DNA from: Burkholderiales bacterium
GTDB lineage: Bacteria > Pseudomonadota > Gammaproteobacteria > Burkholderiales > JAEUMW01
DNA length: 13,576 nt
Reading direction: 5' to 3'
Assembly: GCA_016791285.1 (NCBI GenBank)
Contig: JAEUMX010000163.1
Location: 1-13,576, forward strand
Made by a program: the position numbers and the translations under genes. Below the pieces are notes generated by a model. It ran no database searches, was not told where the DNA came from, and was given only the letters and a program-made list of their open reading frames with translations. Of this stretch, positions 1-9,439 are shown one piece after another. How positions within the stretch are numbered: position 1 is the stretch's first letter; every line of letters starts with the position of its first letter.

Positions 1-838
1 GTTCCCGGTCACCAACGCCGAGTGGCGGTGCTTCATGGAGGCCGGCGGCTACGACGAGGAGCGTTGGTGGGATACCGCGGCGGCGACGCGCTGGCAGCGG
101 GGCGAGGGCACCGCGGACGATGCCAAGGCGGAGGACCGCAAGTTCCGGCGAACCTTGCACGAGAACCCGGATTTACCGAAGAAAAGGCTTGCCGAGGGCC
201 GAATCACCTCGCAGCAGGCCGAGGCGTGGGAGTGGTACCGAGACGCATCGGAGGCCGATTTCGAGCGGCAGCTCGATCAGTGGTATCCAGCAGGAAGACA
301 GACGCAACCTTCTTTCTGGAACGACCCCGCTTACAACCACCCCGCGCAGCCGGTGGTGGGCATCTGCTGGTACGAGGCGCGCGCCTACTGCGCCTGGCTC
401 TTGGTGCAGACGGGACACGAATTTCGACTGCCCACCGAAGCCGAGTGGGAGGCCGCTGCGCGCGGCCCCGCCGGACGCCGCTATGCCTGGGGCGGCGAGT
501 TCGACGCGGCTCGCTGCAACGCCTTCGAGACTCACGTGCGCGGCACGACACCGATCGGCATCTTTCCGCGCGGCGACACGCCGGAGGGCTTGAGCGACAT
601 GACCGGCAACGTGTGGGACTGGACGAGCAGCCTCTTCGAGCCTTATCCGTATGCCGCTGACGATGGCCGAGAGAACATCGACGCGGATGGCCCGCGGGTG
701 CTGCGTGGCGGCTCGTGGGACAGCCTCCGTTTCGTCTGCCGTTGCGCCGCCCGCCTCCACGCCCGTCCCGGCCTCCGTCACCTCGACCTCGGCTTCCGGC
801 TGTGTTGTGCGCCCCCATCCAGAACCGCTGCTCGCTGA
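1..838 (+). CDS. SUMF1/FGE-sulfatase-domain protein, C-terminal part (5' end outside window)
   Basis: The reading frame is open from base 2 and starts mid-protein (PVTNAEWRCF), so the N-terminus lies off the left edge. The first ATG, at 35, is internal to the conserved domain and is not a believable start. About 278 residues are visible, with hallmarks of the formylglycine-generating-enzyme fold: PVTNAEW at the edge, QPVVGICWYEARAYCAWL (bases 347-400), RLPTEAEWEAAARG, GLSDMTGNVWDW (bases 587-622), RVLRGGSW (bases 695-718) and a terminal LGFRLC. A charged linker of about 65 residues (bases ~120-315) separates the first block from the rest. In true FGE the copper-binding cysteine pair sits in GGSYMCxxxxC. 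Here the first position is Ser (722-724) and only the second Cys (737-739) remains, so sulfatase-type formylglycine formation is doubtful. Related domains occur in EgtB/PvdO-like enzymes and as C-terminal modules of larger NTPase, protease or signalling proteins. Which applies here depends on the missing N-terminus. The family call is secure; the function is unknown. Confidence 0.9.
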   Translation, partial: FPVTNAEWRCFMEAGGYDEERWWDTAAATRWQRGEGTADDAKAEDRKFRRTLHENPDLPKKRLAEGRITSQQAEAWEWYRDASEADFERQLDQWYPAGRQTQPSFWNDPAYNHPAQPVVGICWYEARAYCAWLLVQTGHEFRLPTEAEWEAAARGPAGRRYAWGGEFDAARCNAFETHVRGTTPIGIFPRGDTPEGLSDMTGNVWDWTSSLFEPYPYAADDGRENIDADGPRVLRGGSWDSLRFVCRCAARLHARPGLRHLDLGFRLCCAPPSRTAAR

Positions 839-875
839 TGCGCTGATCACTGAAACACTGGTTTGCTGTTCTCTG

Positions 876-903
876 GCGGCGCGCGCAGCGCGCCGCGCTT
901 TTT
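876..903 (+). terminator. Rho-independent terminator after the SUMF1-domain gene
   Basis: A perfect 9-bp GC-only stem (876-884 pairing with 888-896) with a 3-nt loop is followed by GC and then five T residues (899-903). It lies 37 bases after the stop of the SUMF1-domain gene. The opposite strand has no T-run after the stem, so it serves plus-strand transcription and not the converging channel gene. Confidence 0.8.
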
Positions 904-909
904 CTTCGC

Positions 910-1320
910 TCAGGCCGCCGGCGGCGCGCTGCGCTGGTGCATGCGGCCCACCATGTTCACCAGCACCCCCGTGGTCCAGCCGAACGCGAAGAACCCCGAC
1001 ATCGCGATCATCGGCGCCAGGATGCGCCAGGTCGGAGGCAGCAGCTCCGCGCCGTATCCCAACGTGGTGTAGGTGACAGCGGCATAGTAGTAGGCGTCGC
1101 GGAAGATCGGAATTGCGCCGACGAGGGCAAGCGTGGCTCCCCAGAGCAGCACCTCGGCCAGGTGCGTGACCAGGATCAGGAGCACGATGCTGGCGAAAAA
1201 AAACTGCCGCTGCAGGCGCTGATTCCGATAGCGCGGCCAGTGGCGGTCGAATCGATCATGCACGAGATACATCCCGAGGCCGTGCAGCGACGTGGAAGCG
1301 ATGAGCAGCAACGCCCCCAT
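910..1320 (-). CDS. Two-pore-helix-type potassium channel family protein (ion channel pore domain)
   Basis: This is a 136-residue integral membrane protein containing the potassium selectivity-filter signature TYTTLGYG at residues 83-90. It has a hydrophobic segment at ~1-20, a long one at ~40-68, the pore loop, and a last span at ~99-124. This matches the small Ion_trans_2 (PF07885) proteins that carry only a pore module. No RCK/TrkA-N regulatory domain and no voltage sensor are present, so gating cannot be read from the sequence. It should act in the inner membrane as a multimer, as known for the family. The ATG at 1320 was chosen because GGGAGGAGG sits 5 nt upstream. A GTG at 1365 would add 15 residues (HPIHPDWSLWEEVA region) but has no comparable ribosome site. 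It ends 7 bases after the T-run of the upstream terminator and converges with the SUMF1-domain gene. Confidence 0.82.
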   Translation of the reverse strand: MGALLLIASTSLHGLGMYLVHDRFDRHWPRYRNQRLQRQFFFASIVLLILVTHLAEVLLWGATLALVGAIPIFRDAYYYAAVTYTTLGYGAELLPPTWRILAPMIAMSGFFAFGWTTGVLVNMVGRMHQRSAPPAA

Positions 1321-1325
1321 CGCAA

Positions 1326-1334
1326 CCTCCTCCC
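1326..1334 (-). promoter_or_regulatory. Ribosome binding site deciding the channel gene start
   Basis: On the minus strand this reads GGGAGGAGG, a near-perfect anti-16S match, 5 nt before the ATG at 1320. It favours that start over the in-frame GTG at 1365. Confidence 0.7.
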
Positions 1335-1441
1335 ACAGCGACCAGTCAGGGTGAATCGGATGCACGGCGTGTTCCCCGCCGACGACGAACGGTTGGCGGA
1401 TTGTGCCACGGCCAGCGAGGATGCCCTACCAGGGGGGCGCC

Positions 1442-1479
1442 CGGAAAACAAAAGCCCCGGGGCGCGAACCCCGGGGCTT
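1442..1479 (-). terminator. Rho-independent terminator of the first cold-shock gene
   Basis: A perfect 11-bp stem (1452-1462 with 1469-1479), 6-nt loop, runs into TTTTGTTTT on the minus strand (1453 down to 1445). It begins 20 bases after the stop codon at 1499. This is a strong intrinsic terminator for the cold-shock transcript. Confidence 0.9.
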
Positions 1480-1498
1480 CGTTCAAGCCAGAGCGAAA

Positions 1499-1702
1499 TC
1501 AGGCAGAAGTGATGTTCGACGCCTGCTTGCCCTTCGGTCCCTCGACCACCGTGAACTGAACCTTCTGACCTTCCTTCAAGGTCTTGAAGCCGTTCATGCT
1601 GATGGCTGAGAAGTGCGCGAAGAGATCGGATCCGCCGTCATCCGGCGTGATGAAGCCGAAGCCCTTGGAGTCGTTGAACCACTTTACGGTACCAGTTGCC
1701 AT
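1499..1702 (-). CDS. Cold-shock protein, CspA family (copy 1)
   Basis: This is a 67-residue single cold-shock domain (OB fold), the standard family length. RNP1 is KGFGFI (residues 13-18) and RNP2 is represented by LFAHF (27-31), the aromatic surface that binds single-stranded RNA or DNA. The protein is cytoplasmic and by family is an RNA chaperone or antiterminator that melts structured mRNA; not every member is cold-induced. The start ATG at 1702 is preceded by AAAGGA with 8 nt spacing. The protein differs from the neighbouring copy (1965-2168) at 10 of 67 positions. It has its own promoter (1815-1843), a leader of about 106 nt shared with the second copy, and its own terminator, so it is a monocistronic unit. 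Confidence 0.97.
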   Translation of the reverse strand: MATGTVKWFNDSKGFGFITPDDGGSDLFAHFSAISMNGFKTLKEGQKVQFTVVEGPKGKQASNITSA

Positions 1703-1804
1703 TTACAGTCCTTTGAGAAATTACGCGGGCGACGCCGCAAACAAGTGCCTGAATCGCAAGACTGCAACTGCCAAGCTGGTAGTAGACAATGCCTTGAATC
1801 AAAC
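1703..1804 (-). promoter_or_regulatory. Conserved 5' leader of cold-shock gene copy 1
   Basis: These ~102 bases align with the leader of the second cold-shock gene (2169-2271). Identical blocks occur in the same order and at nearly the same spacing: ttacagtcc next to the start codon, acgcgggc, gccgcaa, tgcctgaa, a 12-base block cgcaagactgca (1755-1766), ctgcc and ggtagt. The conserved part ends about where transcription from the predicted promoter should start (~1808). Long structured leaders are known to control cspA-type mRNAs. That this leader does so is inference. Confidence 0.65.
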
Positions 1805-1814
1805 ACCTGGCGCC

Positions 1815-1843
1815 GTTATACGCCCGTATTCCACGACGGTCAA
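1815..1843 (-). promoter_or_regulatory. Sigma70-like promoter of cold-shock gene copy 1
   Basis: On the minus strand TTGACC (1843-1838) is separated by exactly 17 nt from TATAAC (1820-1815), each one mismatch from consensus. The predicted start near 1808 gives a leader of about 106 nt, coinciding with the edge of the block conserved between the two cold-shock genes. Confidence 0.7.
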
Positions 1844-1904
1844 TCGCCGTCATGGCCGGCGGTAAGCCCACTCGCACTGCCGCGACCGACGACGAACGGA
1901 AGCC

Positions 1905-1944
1905 AGAAAAGCGACGGCCCCGGGAGGGTTACTCCCGAGGCCGT
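1905..1944 (-). terminator. Rho-independent terminator of the second cold-shock gene
   Basis: The stem is 1914-1926 with 1932-1944: 6 bp, one C/A mismatch, 6 bp, with a 5-nt loop. On the minus strand it is followed by CGC and then TTTTCT (1910 down to 1905). It starts 21 bases after the stop codon of the second cold-shock gene. Confidence 0.85.
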
Positions 1945-1964
1945 TGCTGCGATGCGGATGGAAT

Positions 1965-2168
1965 TCAGGCGGTGGTGATATTCGACGCCTGTTTCCCTTT
2001 CGGCCCCTCGACGATGTCGAACCGCACTTTCTGACCTTCCTTGAGGGTCTTGAAGCCCTTCATGTTGATGGCCGAGAAATGTGCAAACACGTCTGCCCCG
2101 CCGTCGTCCGGCGTAATGAAACCGAATCCCTTCGATTCGTTGAACCACTTCACGATACCCGTTGCCAT
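1965..2168 (-). CDS. Cold-shock protein, CspA family (copy 2)
   Basis: This is a 67-residue cold-shock domain protein, 57 of 67 residues identical to copy 1, with RNP1 KGFGFI (13-18) and VFAHF in the RNP2 position (27-31). It is expected to be a cytoplasmic single-stranded nucleic-acid chaperone, by family. The ATG at 2168 has AGGGGA about 8 nt upstream. Differences from copy 1 are mostly conservative, but N37K, Q49R and T51D change surface charge. Copy 2 lies 262 bases upstream of copy 1 in the same direction with its own terminator between them, so the two are separate transcription units, most simply explained by duplication of a whole promoter-leader-gene-terminator cassette. Confidence 0.97.
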   Translation of the reverse strand: MATGIVKWFNESKGFGFITPDDGGADVFAHFSAINMKGFKTLKEGQKVRFDIVEGPKGKQASNITTA

Positions 2169-2271
2169 TTACAGTCCCCTGGAAAGAACGCGGGCTATGC
2201 CGCAATAAAAATGCCTGAAGCGCAAGACTGCAGCTGCCGGAACGGTAGTGGACGCGAGACTTGGTTCAAAC
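2169..2271 (-). promoter_or_regulatory. Conserved 5' leader of cold-shock gene copy 2
   Basis: This is the counterpart of 1703-1804. The shared blocks keep their order, and spacing differs by at most about 1 nt until near the distal end. The 12-base block cgcaagactgca is at 2221-2232. The predicted transcript start (~2276) gives a leader of about 108 nt. Leader conservation between paralogues, in an otherwise diverged intergenic background, suggests function in the RNA. Confidence 0.65.
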
Positions 2272-2282
2272 ATCGGAGGGGA

Positions 2283-2311
2283 TTTTTACGCTCAAGGCGT
2301 GACGGCGTCAA
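2283..2311 (-). promoter_or_regulatory. Sigma70-like promoter of cold-shock gene copy 2
   Basis: On the minus strand TTGACG (2311-2306) is spaced 17 nt from TAAAAA (2288-2283). The -10 is weaker than that of copy 1. The placement relative to the conserved leader is the same as for copy 1, which is the main support. Confidence 0.55.
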
Positions 2312-2414
2312 CGCCGATTTGTGGTGCGCAGCCAGGCGGCGCACGGCACGATTCCTGGCGTTTCCTGCGCGCCGAGGACACCGTCCGGTCCCGCCCGCAA
2401 GAGGCGTGGGGACG

Positions 2415-5849
<3,435 letters not shown>

Positions 5850-5873
5850 GGCACCGAACGGGGTCGAGGCAAA

Positions 5874-5882
5874 ATTTTATCA
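5874..5882 (-). promoter_or_regulatory. Possible extended -10 promoter of dnaE
   Basis: On the minus strand the sequence TGATAAAAT (5882-5874) is an extended -10 (TGn plus TAAAAT) in an otherwise GC-rich gap. It would start dnaE mRNA near 5867 with a leader of about 18 nt. No good -35 hexamer is visible at 16-18 nt, so this is tentative. Confidence 0.35.
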
Positions 5883-6032
5883 CCCGTATCGACTTCGTCC
5901 CCGTGGCAGCGCACCCCGCCTCCGGCGCGGAACTTGCGAGACGGCCTGCGCCCGCAGTGCGGAAGCACGGTCGTGCACGACGCCGGTCCCAGCACCGTTG
6001 CGGGCTTGAAGCCGAGAGCAAACCCTCACCCG

Positions 6033-6539
6033 ATGCGCACACGCACTCTTACCACGGTCGCCGTCCTGGCCATGGCAGCGGCATGCGCAGTGCCGAGCGC
6101 GCAGGCCCAGACCGTCTACAAGTCAACCTTGCCCGACGGCCATGTCGTCTACGGCCACAAGCCCGCGAAAGGTGCGGCCAAGGTGCAGAAGCTGGAGCCG
6201 GCACTGCCCGTCGTCGAGGTGGAGCCGGAGGCAGCCGCGGCGCTGCGTGAGCGCGAGCAGGCTCAAGTATCCGAGATCGACAAGCGCCTGGCTGCGCGCC
6301 GGTCGACACGCGAGAAGGCAGATGCCGAGGTCGTGACCGCGCAGGAGGCTCTCCGCGCTGCCGAGAAGGCGCTCGCGGCGGGTCGCGAGCCGCTGCCGGG
6401 CGAACGCATCGCAACCGCCGACGGTGGCTCGCGTCTGTCGCAGGATCATTTCGACCGCATCAAGATCCTCGAGGACGACGTCAAGGCGGCGCGAGAGCGG
6501 CTCGACCGGGCGCGGCGCGAACGCAACGTGCTCGAATGA
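6033..6539 (+). CDS. DUF4124-domain secreted protein (first of a tandem pair)
   Basis: This 168-residue protein has a Sec signal peptide (residues 1 to ~25, hydrophobic core TTVAVLAMAAACAV, cleavage near SAQA), so it is expected in the periplasm or envelope. Right after it comes the DUF4124 signature: VYKSTLPDGHVVYG (28-41), then PAKGAAKV. The rest is charged and heptad-like (~67-118 and ~140-166, rich in Glu, Arg and Ala), predicting a coiled coil, split by PLPGERI at 120-126. No catalytic motif is seen and the function is unknown. The ATG at 6033 was chosen because the signal peptide begins there, although the ribosome site is poor. The frame is also open far upstream over dnaE, but that part is antisense and spurious. 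The next gene starts 19 bases after the stop and is a paralogue, so the two are probably co-transcribed. Confidence 0.85.
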   Translation: MRTRTLTTVAVLAMAAACAVPSAQAQTVYKSTLPDGHVVYGHKPAKGAAKVQKLEPALPVVEVEPEAAAALREREQAQVSEIDKRLAARRSTREKADAEVVTAQEALRAAEKALAAGREPLPGERIATADGGSRLSQDHFDRIKILEDDVKAARERLDRARRERNVLE

Positions 6540-6558
6540 AGATACCCGGAGAACCAGG

Positions 6559-7038
6559 ATGAACCTACGCACCGCCATATTCCTGCTGCTCGCGTGCGCC
6601 GCTGCCCCGGCCGCCGCCCAGGCCGTCTACAAGTCCGTCATGCCGGATGGCAGCATCGTCTACGGCAATGGACCGGCGAAGGGCGCCACCAAGGTCGAAC
6701 CGATCAAGGTCGAGCCCCCCGTCGTCATGGATTCACCGCCCGCCGCGCCGAGTCCTGAATCCGCCAGGCGCGTGCGCGAGGAACTCAGGGGCGACAACGC
6801 CGCCTGGACGAAGGCCGCCGAGGAAGTCCGCAGCGCCGAGGAAGCCCTGAGCGCGGCCAAGCTCGCGCAGCAGGCCGGTGTCGCGCCCGTGCCCGGCGAG
6901 ATGATCGGCAACGCTGGCAACAGCTTCGTGCGCCCGTCCGAAGCTTACTTCGCCCGGCAGCAACAGCTCGCCGACGACGTGAAGAAGGCGCAGGCCCGCG
7001 TCGATGCTGCGATCGCTGGGCGTAACGCGCTGCGCTGA
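6559..7038 (+). CDS. DUF4124-domain secreted protein (second of a tandem pair)
   Basis: This 159-residue protein has a signal peptide (1 to ~22, cleavage near AAAQA), then VYKSVMPDGSIVYGNGPAKG (23-42), the DUF4124 signature shared with the preceding gene. Both have PAKGA-KV, a Pro-rich spacer, a helical charged region and a conserved PVPGE (110-114, PLPGE in the first copy), followed by a C-terminal coiled coil (~128-157). The start ATG at 6559 has GGAGA (6548-6552) at 6 nt, better than the upstream gene. The gene converges on the TraB/GumN gene with only 9 bases between the stops. It probably arose by tandem duplication with later divergence. Its function is unknown. Related DUF4124 proteins are common in beta- and gammaproteobacteria. 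Confidence 0.87.
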   Translation: MNLRTAIFLLLACAAAPAAAQAVYKSVMPDGSIVYGNGPAKGATKVEPIKVEPPVVMDSPPAAPSPESARRVREELRGDNAAWTKAAEEVRSAEEALSAAKLAQQAGVAPVPGEMIGNAGNSFVRPSEAYFARQQQLADDVKKAQARVDAAIAGRNALR

Positions 7039-7047
7039 ACACGCCTC

Positions 7048-7926
7048 TCAGTACACCCGACTGATCCGATAGCCCTGCTGCTTGAGCAGGGACAGGATGC
7101 CGCGCTCGCCGTAGAGGTGCAGCGCGCCCACGGCGACGAACGCACCCCCCGCTTCGAGCCGAGGTTGCATCGAGCGGATCATGCGTTGATTGCGGGCGTA
7201 CAGCACGCGCTCGAGGAAGACTTCGTTCGCCGCCCCGGTCCCGGGGTCGAGTCCCGTGAAGCGGGCGTTGATGTCCCACATACGTTTCAAGTCGCGATCG
7301 AGATAGGCACGGATCATTGCCTTGGTCATCCCGGGAATCTCGTCTTCGTGCCGCACCACGCTTTCCAGCAAGGCGATCTGCACGTCCATCGGCATGCCGT
7401 CGAAGGTTTCGATCTGCTCCTCCACCGTCTCCAGCGCGTGGACCGGCTTTTTCTGCTCCTGAGCGTTCTGGTAGAGCGCGTAGTCGAGAATCACCACCTG
7501 CCGCTCGCGCGGCAACAGCAGCGTGAGCATCACACTCCACGGCTTCAGTCGGCGCGTCGCGGCGTCGGGCACGCCTCGCTCCTGCATTTTCTCCGCGACC
7601 TGGCCGTAGAGCGCGGGGCCGAGCACCGCCCGTAGATCCTTGCCGTCGCCAAGTCGGCTCGCGCGCTTGAACTTGCCGTGAGCGGTCTCGTCCGTCAGCA
7701 TCTCCATGGTGAATGTCTTCGATTGTCGGAACGCGCGGGTGACGGCAGGCGGCAGGTCGAGCACGCGCGGGTCGTCGATGTGGATAGTGCCGAAGGCGTA
7801 GCTTGGCGCGACACCGGGCTTCTCGATGCGCCAGAGCAGACCCTGCTCGAACCGCTGCGTCGCGGCGGACGCAGACGCGGCGAAACACAGAACGAGGAAC
7901 GCGGTGAGCCACGCACGCAAGAACAT
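7048..7926 (-). CDS. TraB/GumN family protein, secreted
   Basis: This is a 292-residue protein with a signal peptide (1 to ~22; hydrophobic stretch WLTAFLVLCFAASASA), hence probably periplasmic. The family hallmarks are FGTIHI (45-50) near the N-terminus and VGALHLYGERGILSLLKQQGY (from residue 266) near the C-terminus. These GxxH/GALH histidines are the conserved pair of the TraB/GumN superfamily (PF01963), related to the Tiki/EreA metal-dependent hydrolase fold. Bacterial members have no settled substrate, so no reaction is assigned. The ATG at 7926 places the signal peptide correctly; the Shine-Dalgarno is weak. The frame stays open upstream to 8826, but that stretch is antisense to the hydrolase. 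The gene is divergent from the hydrolase, with an 84-base gap that may hold both promoters. I see no convincing hexamers there. Confidence 0.88.
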   Translation of the reverse strand: MFLRAWLTAFLVLCFAASASAATQRFEQGLLWRIEKPGVAPSYAFGTIHIDDPRVLDLPPAVTRAFRQSKTFTMEMLTDETAHGKFKRASRLGDGKDLRAVLGPALYGQVAEKMQERGVPDAATRRLKPWSVMLTLLLPRERQVVILDYALYQNAQEQKKPVHALETVEEQIETFDGMPMDVQIALLESVVRHEDEIPGMTKAMIRAYLDRDLKRMWDINARFTGLDPGTGAANEVFLERVLYARNQRMIRSMQPRLEAGGAFVAVGALHLYGERGILSLLKQQGYRISRVY

Positions 7927-8010
7927 CGTACGGCACCGGGGGTCGGGATCGATGGGCAGCGTACGGGAAATCGCGGTGCCGCCACAACCCGCGCCCGGCG
8001 CGCCCGCGCG

Positions 8011-8895
8011 ATGAAGGCGGCCACGTCGGAGTACGTCGATGTGCGCGGGCTGCGCTACCGCGTGCAGCGCTGGGGCGATCCGCGGGCGCCGAAGCTTTTC
8101 CTCTTGCATGGATGGATGGACGTCGCGGCGTCGTTTCAGTTTCTGGTGGACGCCTTCGACGGCGACTGGTGCGTGCTGGCCCCCGACTGGCGCGGCTTTG
8201 GCGAGAGCGCCTGGGCCGCGGGCAGTTACCTGTTCGCCGACTATCTCGCGGACCTGGAGGCGTTGCTCGATCACTACGCGCCGGACGCAACCGCAAACCT
8301 CGTGGGCCACAGCCTGGGCGGCAACGTGGCCTGCATCTACGCCGGCGTGCGCCCGCACCGCGTGCGCCGCGCGGTGTCGCTCGAAGGCTTCGGCATCCAG
8401 CGGGCGCAGCCGGTAGAGGCGCCGGAACGCTATGCCCGCTGGCTCGACGAACAGACCAACCCGCCCCGGCTCGCCGACTACCCGTCGCTGCAACGCGTCG
8501 CCTGGCGTCTGCAGAAGAACAATCCGCGTCTGACCGACGAGCAGGCTGCCTTCCTCGCGCAGCATTGGGTGCGCCCCGGCGCCGACGGCGGCTTCGTGCT
8601 CAAGGCCGACCCGCGCCACAAGATGAAGAGTCCGGTCCTGTATCGACTGGAGGAAGCGATGGCGTGCTGGCGTCGGGTGCGCAGTCCGGTGCTGTGGCTC
8701 GAGGGCGGTGCATCCCCCATCCGCTCGTGGCTGAAGGAGGACGACTCCGGATTCGCTGCGCGCATGCAGGCGTTCGCGGATCTGCGACACGAGATCGTGC
8801 CCGGTGCCGGACACATGCTGCATCACGACGCGCCGCAGGCCGTGGCTCGGCTGCTCGAGAACTTCGTGGGCGACAACTCCGCCGCCGGATCCTAG
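8011..8895 (+). CDS. Alpha/beta hydrolase
   Basis: This is a 294-residue cytoplasmic alpha/beta-hydrolase fold protein with no signal peptide. HGWMD (33-37) gives the oxyanion-hole HG, DWRGFGES (59-66) follows beta4, and GHSLGG (99-104) is the nucleophile elbow with Ser101. His268 in PGAGHMLHHD is the catalytic base. The acid after beta6 is not obvious: VLWLEGGASP (227-236) carries Glu231 where Asp is usual. A cap region lies at ~125-215. The family includes esterases, epoxide hydrolases and haloalkane dehalogenases, and the substrate cannot be told from the sequence. The ATG at 8011 lacks a recognisable Shine-Dalgarno but gives a typical N-terminus. The 3' end overlaps the convergent 66-residue gene by 4 bases. 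Confidence 0.9.
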   Translation: MKAATSEYVDVRGLRYRVQRWGDPRAPKLFLLHGWMDVAASFQFLVDAFDGDWCVLAPDWRGFGESAWAAGSYLFADYLADLEALLDHYAPDATANLVGHSLGGNVACIYAGVRPHRVRRAVSLEGFGIQRAQPVEAPERYARWLDEQTNPPRLADYPSLQRVAWRLQKNNPRLTDEQAAFLAQHWVRPGADGGFVLKADPRHKMKSPVLYRLEEAMACWRRVRSPVLWLEGGASPIRSWLKEDDSGFAARMQAFADLRHEIVPGAGHMLHHDAPQAVARLLENFVGDNSAAGS

Positions 8896-9092
8896 GGCCA
8901 GTACCCAAGACCGGAAACGTGCGGGTCCTCGACGTCGGCGCCGCGCTTACGACGCCTTCCCAGTCCGCGCCGCCCGATCCCCGCCTCGCGCAAGGCAGCA
9001 ACCAACTCCGAGCTACCCAGCGCAAGCCACGCGCCCCAGGTAAGACCGAGCAGACAAAGGATCTGTCCGAACACATAGAGATAATCGAGCAT
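8892..9092 (-). CDS. Small single-span membrane protein, 66 aa, unknown
   Basis: I do not recognise this family. The protein has one hydrophobic segment (residues ~4-26, YLYVFGQILCLLGLTWGAWL), then a very basic stretch with a run of Arg and Lys (41-50), and a tail ending GLGYWP. The charge pattern suggests the C-terminus stays in the cytoplasm. The ATG at 9092 is preceded by GGAG at 7 nt, only 14 bases after the stop of the 83-residue gene, so translation in the same operon is plausible. Its stop overlaps the end of the convergent alpha/beta hydrolase by 4 bases. The frame is open much further upstream, but that part is antisense or out of frame to coq7. The ribosome site and membrane segment support the gene; no homology could be checked. 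Confidence 0.55.
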   Translation of the reverse strand: MLDYLYVFGQILCLLGLTWGAWLALGSSELVAALREAGIGRRGLGRRRKRGADVEDPHVSGLGYWP

Positions 9093-9106
9093 GTTCGCGC
9101 TCCGCG

Positions 9107-9358
9107 TCACCGGGCCGACTGGCCGGCTGTCACGAGAAGGGCATCGAGTGAGGGCTGCGGAACGAGCTTCGTCGTCGAGGCGGCGGCGGTCGAGGCGACT
9201 GCCGGATCGGGAAACCGAAATATCTCGTCCATGCGCCCGATGAGGACGGCGCCACTCACCACTGCCACCAGCACGGCACACCAGAAGATCACTTCCTTCG
9301 CTGCCGCCGGCAGCACCGGCATCCAGGCACTCTCGGATTTGTCGAAGCGCGTCGCCAT
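9107..9358 (-). CDS. Small single-span membrane protein, 83 aa, unknown
   Basis: I do not recognise this family. A polar N-terminus (1-20, with KSESAW) is followed by a single transmembrane helix (~22-42, VIFWCAVLVAVVSGAVLIG) and an Ala/Thr/Ser-rich tail probably outside the cytoplasm. There is no cleavable signal. The start at 9358 is set by an excellent Shine-Dalgarno, AGAGGAGG, at 7 nt. An in-frame ATG at 9412 would lack one. It lies 81 bases downstream of coq7 in the same direction, with no terminator seen between them, and is followed after 14 bases by the 66-residue membrane protein. The two may form a small membrane pair expressed from the coq7 operon. Confidence 0.65.
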   Translation of the reverse strand: MATRFDKSESAWMPVLPAAAKEVIFWCAVLVAVVSGAVLIGRMDEIFRFPDPAVASTAAASTTKLVPQPSLDALLVTAGQSAR

Positions 9359-9365
9359 AATCCAG

Positions 9366-9373
9366 CCTCCTCT
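9366..9373 (-). promoter_or_regulatory. Ribosome binding site deciding the 83-aa gene start
   Basis: The minus strand reads AGAGGAGG, 7 nt before the ATG at 9358. It is among the strongest ribosome sites in the window and is the main evidence that this small gene is real and starts here. Confidence 0.7.
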
Positions 9374-9439
9374 GGTGTCCACACACCCTCGGAGAGGATT
9401 CTCGCCCCGCACGCGAGGCCTTGGAATCCGCCAGATGGA

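Noticed and set aside
2292..2319. CGGCG-CGCCG hairpin (around 2301-2316) considered as a dnaE terminator.
   Set aside because: It has a short stem and no immediate T-run on the minus strand, and it overlaps the predicted promoter of cold-shock copy 2. No clear dnaE terminator is visible in 2312-2414.
7927..8010. TTGTGG followed at 18 nt by TACGCT as a promoter for one of the divergent genes.
   Set aside because: The -10 match is weak (3 of 6) in GC-rich DNA, below what I would report.
7927..8826. Upstream extension of the TraB/GumN frame on the minus strand.
   Set aside because: It is fully antisense to the alpha/beta hydrolase, and the signal peptide at 7926 marks the true start.
9093..9412. 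Longer start at 9412 for the 83-residue gene.
   Set aside because: The ATG at 9358 has a near-perfect AGAGGAGG at 7 nt, and the extra 18 residues are polar with no sign of conservation that I can see.
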